In this document: positions 62,496 to 64,000 of the stretch, one piece after another | Position numbering within the stretch: the first letter of the stretch is position 1 | Layout: each line of letters opens with the position of its first letter | NCBI RefSeq assembly: GCF_025725725.1 | Contig: NZ_CP107020.1 | Span: 1,240,001-1,304,000 of the forward strand | DNA: 64,000 nucleotides | DNA from: Brachybacterium huguangmaarense | Lineage (GTDB): Bacteria; Actinomycetota; Actinomycetes; Actinomycetales; Dermabacteraceae | Direction of reading: 5' to 3' | The notes under the pieces: generated by a model | Database searches by the model: none | What the model saw: only the letters and a program-made list of their open reading frames with translations | What the model was told of the DNA's origin: nothing | Program-made: the position numbers and the translations under genes

Positions 62496-63824
62496 TCAGG
62501 GGCGGCCGATGGACTGGTAGGTCCATCCCGCGTCGCGCCAGCGCTGCGGGTCGAGGGCGTTGCGGCCGTCGATGATCCAGGGCGTGGCGACGACCTCGCG
62601 CAGCGCGACGGGGTCCAGGGCGCGGAACTGGGCCCACTCGGTGAGCAGGAGCACGATGTCGGCGCCCTGGGCGGCGGTGAGGGCATCGGGGGCGATGGCC
62701 AGGTTGGGGCGCTGGGCATGGACGTTGTCGGCGGCCGCGGGGTCGGTCACGACCACGTCGGCTCCGCGTCCGGAGAGCTTGGAGGCGATGTACAGGGCCG
62801 GGGACTGGCGGATGTCGTCGGAGTCGGGTTTGAAGGCGGCGCCGAGCACCGCGATCCGCTTGTGGGTGAACGTCCCGCCGAGCGCTCGATGGGTCATGTT
62901 GACGACCCGGTCGCGCTGACGGTTGTTGAGGGTGTCGACCTCCCGCAGGAACGACAGGGCGTCGGTGACGCCGAGTTCTCCGGCCCGAGCCATGAACGCC
63001 CGGATGTCCTTGGGCAGGCATCCGCCGCCGAAGCCGATGCCGGCGCGGAGGAACTTCGGACCGATCCGGTCGTCGTAGCCGATCGCGCGGGCGATCGTGG
63101 ACACGTCTGCGCCGCTGGCCTCGCACACCTCCGCGATCGCGTTGATGAACGAGATCTTCGTGGCCAGGAACGAGTTGGCCGATACCTTGACCAGCTCGGC
63201 GGTCGCGTAGTTCCCGACCACGAGGGGGGTGCCTTCCGCCAGCGGCGACGCGTAGACCGCGTCGAGGATCTCCCGGGCCCGGCGGGCCTCGTCGGGGTCC
63301 TCGGGCAGGCCGTAGACGATCCGGTCGGGCCGCAGCGTGTCCTCGACGGCGAAGCCCTCGCGGAGGAACTCGGGGTTCCAGGCGAGCAGGGCCGCAGAGC
63401 TCGCGGCGGCCAGACGCTCGCGCAGACGGGTCGCGGTGCCCACCGGCACGGTCGAGCGGCCCACCACGAGGCTGGGACCGTCCGGGGACCGATCGAGGTG
63501 GGGCGCGAGGGCGTCCAGGGCCGCGTCGACGTACCGCAGGTCCGCGCCAGGCCCGTCGATCTGCTGGGGCGTGCCCACGCAGATCACATGGACCTGCTGG
63601 GTGGCCGCCTGGGCGTAGTCGGTCGAGAAGCGCAGACGTCCCGTGCGCAGGGACTCGGCGATCAGGTCGTCCAGGGCGGGCTCGTAGAACGGTGCCCTGC
63701 CCTCGTTGAGGGCCGCGACCTTGGCCTCGTCGACGTCCAGACCGACCACGTCATGCCCGAGCGACGCCATCGCCGCCGCGTACACCGCGCCGAGATACCC
63801 GCATCCGATGGTTGTGAGTTTCAC
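62496..63824 (-). CDS. ugd: UDP-glucose 6-dehydrogenase
   Basis: 442 residues from the GTG at 63824 (VKLTTIGCGYLGAVYA begins directly with the NAD site). It oxidises UDP-glucose to UDP-glucuronate for surface polysaccharide. STVPVGTATRLRE, NPEFLREGFAVEDTLRPDRI, catalytic cysteine in GIGFGGGCLPKDIRA (about 267) and LGAAFKPDSDDIRQSPA are intact. The frame is open to 63923, but that extension has no homology; TAGAGT on the minus strand (63833-63838) eight bases before the GTG supports this start. No other polysaccharide genes are in view. Confidence 0.95.
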   Translation of the reverse strand: MKLTTIGCGYLGAVYAAAMASLGHDVVGLDVDEAKVAALNEGRAPFYEPALDDLIAESLRTGRLRFSTDYAQAATQQVHVICVGTPQQIDGPGADLRYVDAALDALAPHLDRSPDGPSLVVGRSTVPVGTATRLRERLAAASSAALLAWNPEFLREGFAVEDTLRPDRIVYGLPEDPDEARRAREILDAVYASPLAEGTPLVVGNYATAELVKVSANSFLATKISFINAIAEVCEASGADVSTIARAIGYDDRIGPKFLRAGIGFGGGCLPKDIRAFMARAGELGVTDALSFLREVDTLNNRQRDRVVNMTHRALGGTFTHKRIAVLGAAFKPDSDDIRQSPALYIASKLSGRGADVVVTDPAAADNVHAQRPNLAIAPDALTAAQGADIVLLLTEWAQFRALDPVALREVVATPWIIDGRNALDPQRWRDAGWTYQSIGRP

Positions 63825-63914
63825 AGCGCGGCACTCTATCGTGGATGCCTCGGCTCCACCGTCCCCTCGGGCCCCGTCCGCGGCCCGTGACCCGCACCCG
63901 ACTCCCAGGCGAGG

Positions 63915-64000
63915 ATGATGCACGCCAGATTCACTGTCCGAGGGCGAGTCCTCGACCTCCTCGCCCTCGTGCTCGGCCTGTTCCTCATCGTCATCGCGTG
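63915..64000 (+). CDS. Start of a membrane protein, cut by the window edge
   Basis: About 28 residues visible from ATG ATG at 63915/63918: a basic start (HARFTVRGRV) and the beginning of a hydrophobic helix (LDLLALVLGLFLIVIA). AGGCGAGG precedes it. Too short to name; divergent from ugd. Confidence 0.45.
   Translation, partial: MMHARFTVRGRVLDLLALVLGLFLIVIA

Noticed and set aside
63886-64000. GTG start at 63886 for the right-edge gene
   Set aside because: That frame gives an Arg/Pro-rich translation, whereas the ATG at 63915 has a ribosome site and a hydrophobic helix.

Overview
The window is very GC-rich DNA with almost no intergenic space, GTG starts, and 4-base ATGA/GTGA stop-start overlaps. 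It carries a fhaA-fhaB-pstP-rodA-pbpA-pknA-pknB-crgA cluster, an actinobacterial type ferrochelatase with a C-terminal cysteine cluster, and a coproheme-type (hemQ) haem pathway. All of this points to an actinobacterium. My best guess is a Micrococcales member of the Brachybacterium/Dermabacteraceae kind; that placement is inference from gene content only.

Layout. 1-5.8 kb: alpha-glucoside-type sugar utilisation (GH31 hydrolase cut by the window edge, two ABC permeases, a lipoprotein binding protein) with a divergent LacI regulator and a visible operator. 5.9-12.35 kb: FBP zinc-finger protein, a UvrA-like ABC protein, a selO pseudogene split by an in-frame TAG, an M50-like membrane protein, a small conserved protein and a Bcp-type peroxiredoxin. 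12.4-14.7 kb: tRNA-Ser(GCT) followed by a less GC-rich two-gene module resembling AbiEi/AbiEii toxin-antitoxin pairs. 14.8-19.9 kb: two membrane proteins, PEP carboxylase with a strong terminator, and a CrtO-like membrane protein. 19.9-25.8 kb: a fatty acyl-CoA reductase/HAD fusion facing an SDR-PlsC-alkylglycerone-phosphate-synthase operon. Together these supply every activity needed for ether lipid synthesis and are the most notable system here. 25.9-27.7 kb: SDR, XRE regulator, tRNA-Arg(ACG).

27.8-39.6 kb: LppM-like lipoprotein, SGNH hydrolase, then the cell-envelope and Ser/Thr phosphorylation operon from crgA up to fhaA, all on the minus strand. 39.8-44.1 kb: two tandem serine-hydrolase paralogues, then a siderophore ABC importer whose first permease lacks its N-terminal third and which has no binding-protein gene. 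44.2-46.5 kb: sqdB/sqdX-like pair for sulfoquinovosyl lipid. 46.5-48.2 kb: small conserved genes and an RibD/DHFR-like protein. 48.2-48.5 kb: a non-coding repeat cluster. 48.5-50.7 kb: MMPL transporter.

50.85-61.9 kb: nearly the whole haem pathway. hemE-hemY-hemQ-hemH-hemC-hemD-hemB-hemL run leftward from a divergent promoter and hemA runs rightward, giving glutamyl-tRNA to haem b through coproporphyrin. 61.9-62.5 kb is non-coding and holds two different tandem-repeat arrays. 62.5-63.8 kb: UDP-glucose 6-dehydrogenase; a membrane protein starts at the right edge. Many genes begin directly downstream of a TANNNT hexamer with about six bases to the start codon, which suggests widespread leaderless transcription.
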